DNA of 64,000 nt, from the NCBI RefSeq assembly GCF_900188375.1, contig NZ_FZOO01000001.1, positions 310,001 to 374,000 of the forward strand, given 5' to 3'. The position numbers and the translations under genes are program-made. Positions within the stretch are counted from its first letter, which is position 1. Each line of letters opens with the position of its first letter. Of the stretch, positions 26,987-35,195 are shown piece by piece. The notes below the pieces were generated by a model, which did no database searches, had not been told where the DNA came from, and was given only the letters and a program-made list of their open reading frames with translations. The DNA is from Geodermatophilus pulveris (GTDB taxonomy: Bacteria; Actinomycetota; Actinomycetes; Mycobacteriales; Geodermatophilaceae).

Positions 26987-27662
26987 TCAGCGCACCTGCA
27001 CCGGGTCGCCGGGGGCGACCGCCCGCCCGGCGTAGGAGTTCCCGGCGTAGTGCAGACGCCAGTACCCGCTCGCCCTGGCGGGCACGGTGGTGCGCACCCA
27101 GCCGCCGCGGTCGGTCCTCACCGTCTTGACGGTCTGGTAGGTGCCCGTGGCCGTGCGGAACTGGACGTCGACCGGACGGCCGCCAATCGGCCCGTACACG
27201 TCGGTCCCCCAGTTGGCGATCAGCAGGCGGCCGGTCACGGTGACGGGGGCGCCTCGCCGCACGGGCTCAGGAGGCGTCGAAGGAGCCCTTCTGGAAGGCC
27301 GTGGCCCGCTTGAGCGCGAAACCGTTCGCGAAGACCCGCTCACGACTGAGCCAGTCGCTGCTGGTCGTCGTCACGATGACGTCCATCGGCCCGGCGTCGC
27401 TGTTCCGCCAGGGGTTGGACGTCTCCTGCGGCGCGGCTCCGTACACGAAGAACTGGAACCCGTCGTCCTCGGCGCTCCAGTCGGCGAGGCTGCAGCCGGA
27501 CGTCCTCACGCTGAACTTCGTGGTCACCGGGGTGAGCCCGACGGTCACCGAGCGCGGGCTGAAGTCGGTGATGGTGCACGGCGCGGCCGAGGCCGGTGCA
27601 GCGACCCCGACGCCCGCGACGGTCAGGCCGGCAGTGAGCAGGGCTCTCAGGAGTCGTCGCAC
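26987..27662 (-). pseudogene. secreted beta-sandwich protein gene split by a +1 frameshift
   Basis: Two frames on the minus strand form one recognisable protein. The first part (GTG at 27662, stop TGA at 27269-27267, 131 residues) has a signal peptide (LLRALLTAGLTVAGVGVAAP) and an Ig-like domain, and ends ...AFQKGSFDAS. The second part, one base further on, begins EPVRRGAPVTVTGRL and continues to 26987 through TVKTVRTDRGGWVRTTV and YAGNSYAG. Intact actinobacterial relatives read straight through FDASPEPVxxGxxVTVTG. GGAG lies six bases before the GTG. At the junction the sequence is TCC TGA GCC; skipping the T after TCC restores the frame. Either a real lesion (one base gained or two lost), an assembly error, or frameshifting at a shifty stop. 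Confidence 0.8.
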
Positions 27663-28024
27663 GGTGGTCTCCCCGTCTGTGGTCGGCCCGTCCTCCCGGG
27701 CACCCGTGGTATCGGCGGCTCCCGCAACGCGCCTGACCGTGCGGCCTCCATCGGACCGGCGAGCACATCGGACGGCTCCCCGCCCGCGGGCTGGCGGTCC
27801 TGGGTCGCACGGTGGCGGGGACGGGCGTGCGGGACCCAGCCCGTGGCCAGGCCGATCACGGATGAGCTGCGGGGTGACCACACCGGGTGATGCCGCGGCG
27901 TGCGTCCAGCGGGAGAGGGACACCCGGACGGCGGACCGCAGGGCCATCCGGGCTGGTGGCGCCCCGGTCACTGACCTAGACCGGACCCCACTGTCAGGTG
28001 GGGGACCGGATCTCTGGGGCGTGC
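27663..28024 (+). other. 362-bp divergent intergenic region with a hairpin
   Basis: No gene is supported. An inverted repeat at 27981-28009 (CCGGACCCCAC against GTGGGGGACCGG, one small internal loop, six-base loop) ends 15 bases before the EEP-gene start and could influence its translation or act as an operator. No convincing -35/-10 pair was found. Confidence 0.4.
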
Positions 28025-29038
28025 GTGAAGAAGCTCGTGTGGGTCGCCGCCGTCGTCGTCGTGGCCGCGACGCTGCTGAGCGGCACGACCGCCGCGGCCG
28101 CGCGTCCCACCGCGACCTACGACGTGTGGCACTGGAACGTCGCCGGCAGCAAGCTCCACGGCGGGTCGGTGACCAGTGGCATGGTCGACGCCGCCGCGGC
28201 GTCCATCGTCAACCGCGGCGCGGACCTCGTCGCCGTCAACGAGCTCTGCTGGCAGCAGTACGAGGCGCTGGTGGACCGGCTGCGGCGGGCGGGCTGGCCC
28301 CAGGACCCGGGCAACTTCGGCCGGTTCGTGCCGCAGCAGCGCACCTCCCGGTCGCTGTGCAACGGGGAGAGCCTGGGCGTGGCGGTCTTCAGCGCCGCGC
28401 GCCTGGGCGCGACCCACCGGTGGCCGCTGCCCTCCGACGGGCTCCCCGACCGCCGGCACCTGCTCTGCGTCGGGCAGGCGGCCCAGCCGAAGGTGCGGTT
28501 CTGCACCACCCACATCACCACCAAGGGACACGCGTCCCCCTGGAACGGGCAGCCGCACAACGTCAACCAGCTGAACACCGTGCTCGGCCGGCTCGAGGCG
28601 TACGCCGCCGCGGGGGACACCGTGCTCATCGCCGGCGACCTCAACGCGCAGCCGCACTACCGGCGGCTCGACAACTGGTACGCCCGGTCGCTGGACGTGC
28701 CGGCCAACCGGGGCAACACGGGCAACTACCGGGAGCTGGACGACAGCGACGCCGCGCGCTGCCCGGGGTACGGCGAGTGGACCGCCGCCGGTCCGGCCGG
28801 GGCGCTGCCGCCGTGTGCCCCCCCGGGAGCGGGGTGCACGGCGTCGACGGCGGCCGGCTGCGCGAAGATCGACCACGTCTTCGTGCGCCAGGACCGCATC
28901 GCCGGCCGCTACTGGGGCGACTCGCTGGACACCTCGAGGTCCTGCCGGGGCGTCCCCGGCCGGCCGGACCAGTACCCGCCGGGGTCGTGCTCCGACCACC
29001 GCATCCTCATCGGCCGGGTGACCGTCCTGACCGGCTGA
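28025..29038 (+). CDS. secreted endonuclease/exonuclease/phosphatase-family protein
   Basis: A 337-residue exported protein of the EEP (DNase I-like) superfamily. The signal peptide is residues 1-~27 (VKKLVWVAAVVVVAATLL...TAAAA). EEP motifs: WHWNVAG at the mature N terminus (Asn metal ligand), DLVAVNELCW (Glu ligand), IAGDLNAQP (catalytic Asp-Asn), KIDHVFV and a final CSDHRILIG (His). Extra Cys residues suggest disulfides outside the cell. It could be a nuclease or a lipid/sugar phosphodiesterase. The GTG at 28025 is preferred over a GTG at 27998 because it starts a proper signal peptide and the other lies inside a hairpin. Convergent, six bases apart, with the CDP-alcohol transferase. Confidence 0.85.
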   Translation: MKKLVWVAAVVVVAATLLSGTTAAAARPTATYDVWHWNVAGSKLHGGSVTSGMVDAAAASIVNRGADLVAVNELCWQQYEALVDRLRRAGWPQDPGNFGRFVPQQRTSRSLCNGESLGVAVFSAARLGATHRWPLPSDGLPDRRHLLCVGQAAQPKVRFCTTHITTKGHASPWNGQPHNVNQLNTVLGRLEAYAAAGDTVLIAGDLNAQPHYRRLDNWYARSLDVPANRGNTGNYRELDDSDAARCPGYGEWTAAGPAGALPPCAPPGAGCTASTAAGCAKIDHVFVRQDRIAGRYWGDSLDTSRSCRGVPGRPDQYPPGSCSDHRILIGRVTVLTG

Positions 29039-29044
29039 GAGCCC

Positions 29045-29860
29045 TCAGGCCGCCGGGGCGCCGCGCAGCCGGGACGAGGTCACGATCGCCAGGAAGTGCC
29101 CGGCGACGGCGAGCAGGGACGCCGGGACCAGCACGGCCAGCAGGACCCGCGTGCCGGTCAGGTCGCCGGTGACCGCGTCCACGACGGCGGCGACCAGGAC
29201 CAGGAGGCTCAGCTCGATCGAGTGGTAGAGCCGGTGGAACGGCATGAAGCGGGCCAGCCGCCGCAGCCGGGCCAGCCCGGAGGCGCGCGGTGCGGTCGTG
29301 GCCTCGTCGTCGGACACCCGCGGCAGGCCGGCGGCGGCGCGGGCCACGTGCACCATGTCGTTGAGCGCCTTGTTCAGGACGATGACCACGGCCAGCAGCG
29401 CGCCGAGCGTCGTCCAGCCGTAGCCGGTGGACAGGCCGTCCAGCCCGCCGGCGGCCCGCACCCCGAGGCCCATCGGGATGAGGGACTCGGCGAGGTAGTG
29501 GCCCACCTTGTCCAGGAAGACCCCGAGCGGGCTGGAGGTCCCGCGCCAGCGGGCGACCTCGCCGTCGCTGGCGTCCCAGAGCATCTGCAGCTGGGTCAGC
29601 AGGACGGCGAGCACCGCGCCGGCCAGCCCCGGGACGAGCAGCGCGAAGCCGGAGGCGGCCCCGGTGACGATCATCAGTCCGGTGACCGCGTTCGCCGTGA
29701 GCCCGGCGCGCACCAGCACCCGGGTGAGGTACGGCGAGATGCGCCGCATGTACAGGTCGCCGGTCCAGTGCTCGGCGGTCCGGCGGCCGCGGATCGCCGG
29801 TGGCTGGGTGACCTCCCGCAGGACCGTGATGCTGGGCCACGCCGGGCGGTCGGGGGTCAC
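29045..29860 (-). CDS. CDP-alcohol phosphotransferase family membrane protein
   Basis: A 271-residue membrane protein with six predicted spans. The family motif DxxDGxxAR-x8-GxxxDxxxD appears as Asp96, Asp99-Gly100, Ala103-Arg104, Gly113, Asp117, but the fourth Asp, normally the catalytic base, is His121 (GVFLDKVGH). An N-terminal stretch RTAEHWTGDLYMRRISPY is shared with polysaccharide-associated members. It would normally join a CDP-activated alcohol to a membrane acceptor; the His substitution leaves activity open. Its GTG overlaps the stop of the TagF-like gene (GTGA), so the two act together, possibly in making a polyol-phosphate linkage. Confidence 0.85.
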   Translation of the reverse strand: MTPDRPAWPSITVLREVTQPPAIRGRRTAEHWTGDLYMRRISPYLTRVLVRAGLTANAVTGLMIVTGAASGFALLVPGLAGAVLAVLLTQLQMLWDASDGEVARWRGTSSPLGVFLDKVGHYLAESLIPMGLGVRAAGGLDGLSTGYGWTTLGALLAVVIVLNKALNDMVHVARAAAGLPRVSDDEATTAPRASGLARLRRLARFMPFHRLYHSIELSLLVLVAAVVDAVTGDLTGTRVLLAVLVPASLLAVAGHFLAIVTSSRLRGAPAA

Positions 29861-31095
29861 CGGGCGGCCCGGGCCGGGCCGGCCCGCAGGGCGTCCCGCT
29901 CGCGGAGGACGGCGTCGCACGCCTCCAGGAACCGGGTCAGGGCCGCGTCGGGGTCGGCGCCGCCGAGGTAGTGCTGCACCAGCGCCTCCCGCTGCCGGCG
30001 CTCCCGGTCGTCGGCCAGGCAGCGGCGGGCCAGCTCGCCGGCCGCTGCGGCGGACCCGGCGGCCAGCCGGGGGACGGCGTCGAGCAGCCGTGACGGGCCC
30101 ACGACGGCGCCCGCCTCGGCCGGGACGGTGACCACCAGCGGCCGGCCGGTGGGCAGCCACTCCACCGCGACGGAGGAGACGTCCGTGACCAGGAGGTCCG
30201 CGCCGGCGAAGGCGTCCTCGAGGGACGACGCCGCGTCGACGGTGCTCCCCGTGCCGCGGACGGCCTCCCCGGCGAGGACGTCCCGCAGCGCGGCGTCGGC
30301 CGCCCGGACGTCGGCGCGGTTGGCGCCGGTCCGCGGGTGCGGCCGGTAGACCACCCGGAAGCCCGCGGCCACGAGCGAACGCACCAGCGCGACGCCGTGG
30401 GTGGCCACCGAGCTGTAGGACATCGACTGCTGCGCGCCCTCCCAGGTCGGCGCGTACAGCACCGTGGCCGGGGCGGTCGCGGGCCGGTGTCGCGGAGCCG
30501 GCCGGGGGAGGGCCGGGCGACCGACCTCGACCAGCCGGTCGGCGCTGAACCACATCAGCGTCTCCAGGACCCGCTCCGCCCCGGCCCGCCCGGCGACGAA
30601 CACCCGGTCGTAGGCCTTGAGCTGGTTGGACGCGGAGACGGCCTTGTCGCTGTCACCGTGCCCCAGGTGCACGTGGGCGAGCTCCGGCCAGCGCAGGAAC
30701 GCGAAGTTGCGGGGGTGGTGGCTGACGTACAGCGCCAGGGCCAGGGAGCCACGCCGTACCAGTGCCTCCATGGTGGCCGTCCAGGCCACGCACAGCACCG
30801 GCAGCGTCGTGACCCGGCGCAGGTGCGCCGTCGTCCGGCTGTCCTGGGTGAGCACCACGACGCCGTGCCGCTCGTCGAGGGCGGCCAGCGGGCCGAGCCA
30901 CTGCTCGAGCTGGTAGGCGTTGCGCAGCGGTTCGGGGAAGAAGACCACGACCCGCTGGTCGAGGACCGTGTCGCGGAGACTGGTGTCCTCGCCGAGGCCG
31001 TCGGGCTCGCCGCCGGGCTGCAGGCCCAGCCGCCGGACGAGCCGGCCGACCGACGAGCGCAGCCGGGCAGGTGTGATCGGGAAGAGGGCAGGCAA
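29857..31095 (-). CDS. TagF/CDP-glycerol glycerophosphotransferase-like protein
   Basis: A 412-residue cytoplasmic GT-B-like protein of the CDP-glycerol:poly(glycerophosphate) glycerophosphotransferase family. HLGHGDSDKAVSASNQLKAY contains the His motif of TagF/TarL enzymes; VLYAPTWEG and VVYRPHPRTG follow in the C-terminal half, then VTDVSSVAVEWLPTGRPLV. Such enzymes polymerise glycerol- or ribitol-phosphate. The start is a TTG at 31095 with AGGAGA six bases before it. A nearby CDP-ribitol synthase makes ribitol-phosphate the more likely donor. Overlaps the CDP-alcohol transferase gene. Confidence 0.85.
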   Translation of the reverse strand: MPALFPITPARLRSSVGRLVRRLGLQPGGEPDGLGEDTSLRDTVLDQRVVVFFPEPLRNAYQLEQWLGPLAALDERHGVVVLTQDSRTTAHLRRVTTLPVLCVAWTATMEALVRRGSLALALYVSHHPRNFAFLRWPELAHVHLGHGDSDKAVSASNQLKAYDRVFVAGRAGAERVLETLMWFSADRLVEVGRPALPRPAPRHRPATAPATVLYAPTWEGAQQSMSYSSVATHGVALVRSLVAAGFRVVYRPHPRTGANRADVRAADAALRDVLAGEAVRGTGSTVDAASSLEDAFAGADLLVTDVSSVAVEWLPTGRPLVVTVPAEAGAVVGPSRLLDAVPRLAAGSAAAAGELARRCLADDRERRQREALVQHYLGGADPDAALTRFLEACDAVLRERDALRAGPARAAR

Positions 31096-31158
31096 GGACT
31101 CTCCTGAGACGGGGCTGCAGCGACGCTACCCGCGGGCCCGAGGGCGGCACGGGTCTCG

Positions 31159-32262
31159 TCAGAACACCCGGCGGAGCAGCGGGACCCGCAGGGCGACCCA
31201 GGTCAGGGCCAGCGAGCCCACCGTGACGACGAGCCACTGGGTGACCAACGCCACCAGCAGGGCCGGCGCCCGGCTCGGGTAGGACTCCACGAGACCCACC
31301 GACGGGTAGACCCACAGCAGCACCGGGTGCACCAGGTAGGTGCCCAGCGCCAGGCGCGACAACCGGTGCGCCGCCACGTCCCAGCGCCGACCGGCCCGGA
31401 GGGGGAGGCGGCCGGGCAGGGCGCGCAGCAGGACGAAGGCAGCCACGGAGGCCGCGAGCGCCGTCGGGCTGAGGTACCCGTAGAGGTACGCCGCCGCGGG
31501 GGACCAGCCGGACTCCCGGGCCAGCACCCAGGTGCCCACGGCGGTGACCGCGGTGGCCGAGGCGAACACCCCCGTGGCGACCGGCACCGCTCGGGCCGGG
31601 AGCGCCCAGCGCTGCAGGAGGTGCCCGGCGACGTAGTAGCCGAGGTGGGGCAGGAACCAGGTCACCGCGTTGGGGCTCCCGGCGCCCAGGAACGAGGTGA
31701 GCACCTGGTCCACCGCACCGAGGAGGAGCAGGACCGCACAGGCCCACGCGACGAACCGGTCGGAGCTCTGCCGGATCACGACGCGGAGCAGCGGGGTGGT
31801 GAGGTACAGGCCCAGGAGGGCGAAGAGGAACCAGAGGTGGAAGTAGGGCACCCCGCCCGCGAGCGCGGCTGCCGCGTCCCGCGCCCCTAGTTCGTGGCCG
31901 CGGGCGACGACCCGGAATCCGAGGTAGAACGTGCTCCAGAAGAGGAGGGGGACGCCGATCCGCGGGAGCCGGCGGCGGAGGAACCGCCCGGGACCCTCGG
32001 TGCGCTCCGGGGACAGCAGCAGCGCGCCGCTGACCATGAAGAACAGCGGGACGGCGGACCGCGCGAGCGAGTCCAGCACGTTGCCGAGCCACCACCGGGG
32101 GTGGGTGAGGTCCTCGCCCTGCCCGTCGGAGACGACCGGCGCCACCACGTGGATGAGGACGACGGCGGCCATGGCGACCACCCGGGCACCGTCCATCCAC
32201 CCCGTCGCGGACGCCACCGCCGGTTCGCGGACACCGGCGGGGGACGCGGCCACGGTGGTCAT
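31159..32262 (-). CDS. acyltransferase-3 family membrane protein (second copy)
   Basis: A 367-residue AT3 protein with about ten spans: MDGARVVAMAAVVLIHV holds the conserved Arg-His catalytic pair, SAVPLFFMVSGALLL follows, then RFLRRRLPRIGVPLLFWS. The layout is closer to the WecH/OatA branch than to the copy at 24-25.3 kb, so the two are not recent duplicates. Likely O-acetylates a surface sugar or polyol. The ATG at 32262 lies six bases after a TAGCGT -10 element, so the gene has its own leaderless promoter inside the minus-strand cluster. Confidence 0.88.
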   Translation of the reverse strand: MTTVAASPAGVREPAVASATGWMDGARVVAMAAVVLIHVVAPVVSDGQGEDLTHPRWWLGNVLDSLARSAVPLFFMVSGALLLSPERTEGPGRFLRRRLPRIGVPLLFWSTFYLGFRVVARGHELGARDAAAALAGGVPYFHLWFLFALLGLYLTTPLLRVVIRQSSDRFVAWACAVLLLLGAVDQVLTSFLGAGSPNAVTWFLPHLGYYVAGHLLQRWALPARAVPVATGVFASATAVTAVGTWVLARESGWSPAAAYLYGYLSPTALAASVAAFVLLRALPGRLPLRAGRRWDVAAHRLSRLALGTYLVHPVLLWVYPSVGLVESYPSRAPALLVALVTQWLVVTVGSLALTWVALRVPLLRRVF

Positions 32263-32274
32263 CGCCCGACGCTA
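32260..32274 (-). promoter_or_regulatory. leaderless -10 element of the second AT3 gene
   Basis: TAGCGT (minus strand, 32274-32269), six bases, ATG at 32262. No ribosome-binding site. The start of transcription should coincide with the start codon. Confidence 0.6.
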
Positions 32275-32372
32275 TCCACGCCCGGCGGTCCGGCCCGGGA
32301 CCGCCCGGGCCGGGTGGTGTCAGCCGCGCAGGAGTGCGGCGTGGGACACCCGGGACGGACCGGCGCGGTCGG

Positions 32373-33245
32373 TCAGACCACCGGCGGCCGGCCGTGCCGG
32401 GCCATCCGGGCCACCGTGCGCCAGCGCAGCGGCCGCCGGTCGCCGGCCGGCGTGCGCCAGCCCTCGGCCCAGCCGCGGAACCACGGCAGCAGGGTGGCCG
32501 GCGTGCGCACCGAGCGGACCACCTGCAGGGCCGTCCAGGTCAGCACGTAGGGCACGCCGACCACCCAGGGGAGGTTGCGGCGGGCCAGCCAGACCCGGTT
32601 GCGGGCGTTGAGCCGGAAGAAGTCCGCGTGCCGGGTGGTCACGGTCACCGGGTGCACGGCGGCCAGGTCACCGGCGTAGTGCACCGTGGCGCCGGCGTCC
32701 CACACCCGCCAGGCCAGCTCGATGCCCTCGTGCGCGTAGAAGAACGGCGCCGGCCAGCCACCCGCCCGGTCGAACGCGGCCCGCCGGGCGACGACGGCAC
32801 CCTCCCAGACGGAGAAGGCCGGGCTGGGCCGGGCGCGGTCGCCGACCCGCATCCGCGGCGTCCACCGGCGCGGCGGCGGGCCGCCGTCCGCGGCGTCGAC
32901 CCGCGGCTGCAGCAGGCCCAGCCGGGGGTCGGCGGCGAACCGCCGGGCGGTCTCGGCCAGGAAGCCGGGGTCGGGCAGCGCGGCGTCGTCGTCCAGGAAC
33001 AGCAGCAGGTCGCCCTCGACGTGCGGCACCCCGGCGTTGCGGCCGGCGGGGATGCCGACGTTCTCCGGCAGGACCACCGCCCGGACGCGCTGCGGCAGCC
33101 CGGCGGGCGCCCAGCCGTTGCCGACGACGACGACGTCGGTGCGCACGCCCCGCTGGGCGAGCACCGAGCGCACCGCACGGTCCAGCTCCGCCGGGCGGCG
33201 TCCCTGGGTGAGGACGACGACGCCGACCAGCGGCCGGTCAGTCAC
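32373..33245 (-). CDS. family 2 glycosyltransferase
   Basis: A 290-residue GT2 enzyme, cytoplasmic, GT-A fold. VGVVVLTQGRR opens the nucleotide-binding half, LLFLDDDAAL carries the DxD metal site, and FFYAHEGIELAWRVWDAG is the ED-like acceptor motif. Related rhamnosyl- and other hexosyltransferases extend wall polymers; the sugar cannot be told. The GTG at 33245 lies inside the end of the CDP-ribitol synthase gene (8-bp overlap), so the two are co-translated. Confidence 0.87.
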   Translation of the reverse strand: MTDRPLVGVVVLTQGRRPAELDRAVRSVLAQRGVRTDVVVVGNGWAPAGLPQRVRAVVLPENVGIPAGRNAGVPHVEGDLLLFLDDDAALPDPGFLAETARRFAADPRLGLLQPRVDAADGGPPPRRWTPRMRVGDRARPSPAFSVWEGAVVARRAAFDRAGGWPAPFFYAHEGIELAWRVWDAGATVHYAGDLAAVHPVTVTTRHADFFRLNARNRVWLARRNLPWVVGVPYVLTWTALQVVRSVRTPATLLPWFRGWAEGWRTPAGDRRPLRWRTVARMARHGRPPVV

Positions 33246-34731
33246 GGAGCAGCGCGGCCGGGTCGACGTCCGTGGCGACCGGGTCCACCGGGGCGGACCC
33301 CTCCAGCAGCTCGGCGGTCACCGAGGCGCTGAGGTGGGAGGCGAGCGCGTCCTCGCGCCGCACGTCGACGACGTGCCCCGTCCACGGGGAGATCAGCACG
33401 TCGAGGGAGGTCTCCGCCACCGCCTCCGAGCTGAGCAGGGTGTCCGCGGGCTCGGCGCCGAAGGCACGGGTGCGCATCGGGGTCGCCGTCCGCTCCGGGT
33501 TGATGCAGTTCACCCGGACGCCGTCGGCGGCCCACTCGTCGGCCAGCGCCTGGGTCAGGTTCACCACCGCGGCCTTGGCCGACGAGTAGAGGCTGTACCC
33601 GCTGCGGCCCCGGGTGTAGGAGCTGGAGGTGTAGAGCAGCAGCGAGCCGCCGGTGCGGGCCAGGTGCGGGTGGAAGACCTGCGCGATGTGGATCGGTGCC
33701 AGGTAGTTGACCTCGGTCGCCAGGTAGACGGTCTCCTCGCTGGTCGAGGCCAGCTCGCCGCGGGGCAGCACCCCGGCGGTGTTGACCACGAAGTCCACCC
33801 GGCCGCTGGCGGCCAGCACCTGCTCGCAGGCGGCCACGATGTCTGAGCGCCGCTCGACGTGGGTGCGGGTCTCCGACCGGCTGAAGGTGAACGTCCGCGC
33901 CCCGTGCGCCTCGGCCAGCCGCACCAGGTCGGCGCCGATCCCGTACGACCCGCCGAAGACGACGACCGTGCGCCCCTCGAGCGCGGCGCGGTACTCGGCG
34001 TCGAAGCGCGGCCGCGGGGCGGCGTGGCTGTCCAGCTGGAAGAGCTTGTCGGCGATGTAGACGTCGATCGGCTCGGTGACCTTCATGTTGCGGTCCTCGC
34101 CGCGGACGACGGCGATCGGCACGTCGGGCAGGTAGCGCAGCACCACGGTGCAGTCGTCGGTCGCCTGGAACTCCGGGTCGCCGGCCGCGATCCGGTAGGC
34201 CTCCCGGATCACCGACAGGCGGAAGCCCTGGGGGGTCTGCCCGCGGCGCAGCCGCCCGCGCTCGAGCACCTCGTCGATCGTGCGGCCGGTGTCGTCGACC
34301 CGGATGATGGTGTCCGCCGAGGGGATGGCCGTGTCGACGGCCTCGTACTCCTCCAGGGCGTCGATGCAGTCGGCGATGACCCGCTGGCTCAGCAGCGGCC
34401 GGACGGCGTCGTGGAACAGGACGTTGCACTCCTCGGCGCCGAGCGCGTCGATGGCGCGCTGCGTCGTCGCGTTGCGGGTGCCGGCGCCCTCGAGGACCCG
34501 CGTGACCTTCGGGTAGGCACCCGACCGGAGGATGTCGTGGACGGCGTCCAGATGGCCCGGCGTCATCAGCACGACCACCTCGTCGACCAGCGGGGAGGCG
34601 TTGAGCAACCCGATGGTGTGCTCGATGATCGGCTTGCCCGCGACCTTGACGAGCTGCTTGGGGATCGACAGACCGACCCGCGATCCCGTCCCCCCCGCGA
34701 GGACGACCGCCACGTTCCGCAATCTGGTCAC
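33238..34731 (-). CDS. bifunctional cytidylyltransferase/SDR (CDP-ribitol synthase type)
   Basis: A 497-residue fusion. Residues 1-~235 are an IspD/TarI-type nucleotidyltransferase ([12 protein letters not shown] with the substrate Arg, KQL, then DAVRPLL). Residues ~255-497 are a short-chain dehydrogenase (VVVFGGSYGIG Rossmann loop, NTAGVLPRG, YSLYSSAK with the Tyr-x3-Lys pair). The same order occurs in Haemophilus Bcs1/Acs1, which reduce ribulose-5-phosphate and activate it as CDP-ribitol. This supplies the donor for a ribitol-phosphate polymer, probably through the TagF-like enzyme downstream. The GTG at 34731 follows a perfect leaderless -10 box. Confidence 0.9.
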   Translation of the reverse strand: MTRLRNVAVVLAGGTGSRVGLSIPKQLVKVAGKPIIEHTIGLLNASPLVDEVVVLMTPGHLDAVHDILRSGAYPKVTRVLEGAGTRNATTQRAIDALGAEECNVLFHDAVRPLLSQRVIADCIDALEEYEAVDTAIPSADTIIRVDDTGRTIDEVLERGRLRRGQTPQGFRLSVIREAYRIAAGDPEFQATDDCTVVLRYLPDVPIAVVRGEDRNMKVTEPIDVYIADKLFQLDSHAAPRPRFDAEYRAALEGRTVVVFGGSYGIGADLVRLAEAHGARTFTFSRSETRTHVERRSDIVAACEQVLAASGRVDFVVNTAGVLPRGELASTSEETVYLATEVNYLAPIHIAQVFHPHLARTGGSLLLYTSSSYTRGRSGYSLYSSAKAAVVNLTQALADEWAADGVRVNCINPERTATPMRTRAFGAEPADTLLSSEAVAETSLDVLISPWTGHVVDVRREDALASHLSASVTAELLEGSAPVDPVATDVDPAALLRD

Positions 34732-34752
34732 TCGGGGAGAGTAGGTGCCTAC
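34729..34752 (-). promoter_or_regulatory. leaderless promoter and palindrome of the CDP-ribitol gene
   Basis: TACTCT (minus strand, 34743-34738), six bases, then GTG at 34731. A palindrome GTAGGTGCCTAC (34741-34752) overlaps the upstream side of the -10 box and could be an operator; only its symmetry supports that. Confidence 0.55.
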
Positions 34753-34930
34753 GGTCAGCGACGCCCGGGTGGCTGGGCCGCCCGGGACCGGTGTGACGGA
34801 CGGGTTCTGCGCACGCTGCGTGTCCGCACCAGAGTCCTGGGGTGAGGAGCACGCCTGCCGTCCGCCCCCGACGGGTGGTCCTGCGGTCCCCGGCGGGCGT
34901 CCCCGGGGCCTGCCGGGGGAAGCTGGGGGC

Positions 34931-35119
34931 GTGCTCCACGACCCCGACCGCCGATCCCCGCGCTGTGCCGCCTGCCGGCACGAGCGCGCGGTGCACGAGC
35001 ACTGCAGGGCGGGCACCGACTGCGGCCGCTGCGACTGCGCGGCCTACCGGGTGTCGTTCGCCGCGGTGGTCCGCTCGCTGGTCCGGCGCCGCCGCCGCGC
35101 GCCGTCGCTGACCCGCTGA
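34931..35119 (+). CDS. small Cys/His-rich zinc-ribbon-like protein
   Basis: A 62-residue protein with CAACRHERAVHEHCRAG and then CGRCDCAAYR, giving two CxxC pairs, further Cys and His, and an Arg-rich C-terminal helix. Similar actinobacterial mini-proteins follow the pattern CxxC-H-x3-HEH-x-R-x-GTDCxxC-x-C. Zinc binding is likely; nucleic-acid or protein binding is possible. The GTG at 34931 follows GGGGAAG; the open frame further upstream lacks coding character. It lies between the divergent CDP-ribitol promoter and rmlB, in the rmlB direction. Not a recognised named gene. Confidence 0.6.
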   Translation: MLHDPDRRSPRCAACRHERAVHEHCRAGTDCGRCDCAAYRVSFAAVVRSLVRRRRRAPSLTR

Positions 35120-35195
35120 GGCAGGGGCGCGGCGGTCCGACGCCCTCACCCCCCGGGAGGATGCCCTGTTCGGGGACGGGCGGCAGGATCGGGTC

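Noticed and set aside
34745-34930. Longer version of the small zinc-ribbon protein starting near 34745
   Set aside because: The added 62 residues are Pro/Gly-rich and overlap the divergent promoter; GTG at 34931 has a ribosome site.
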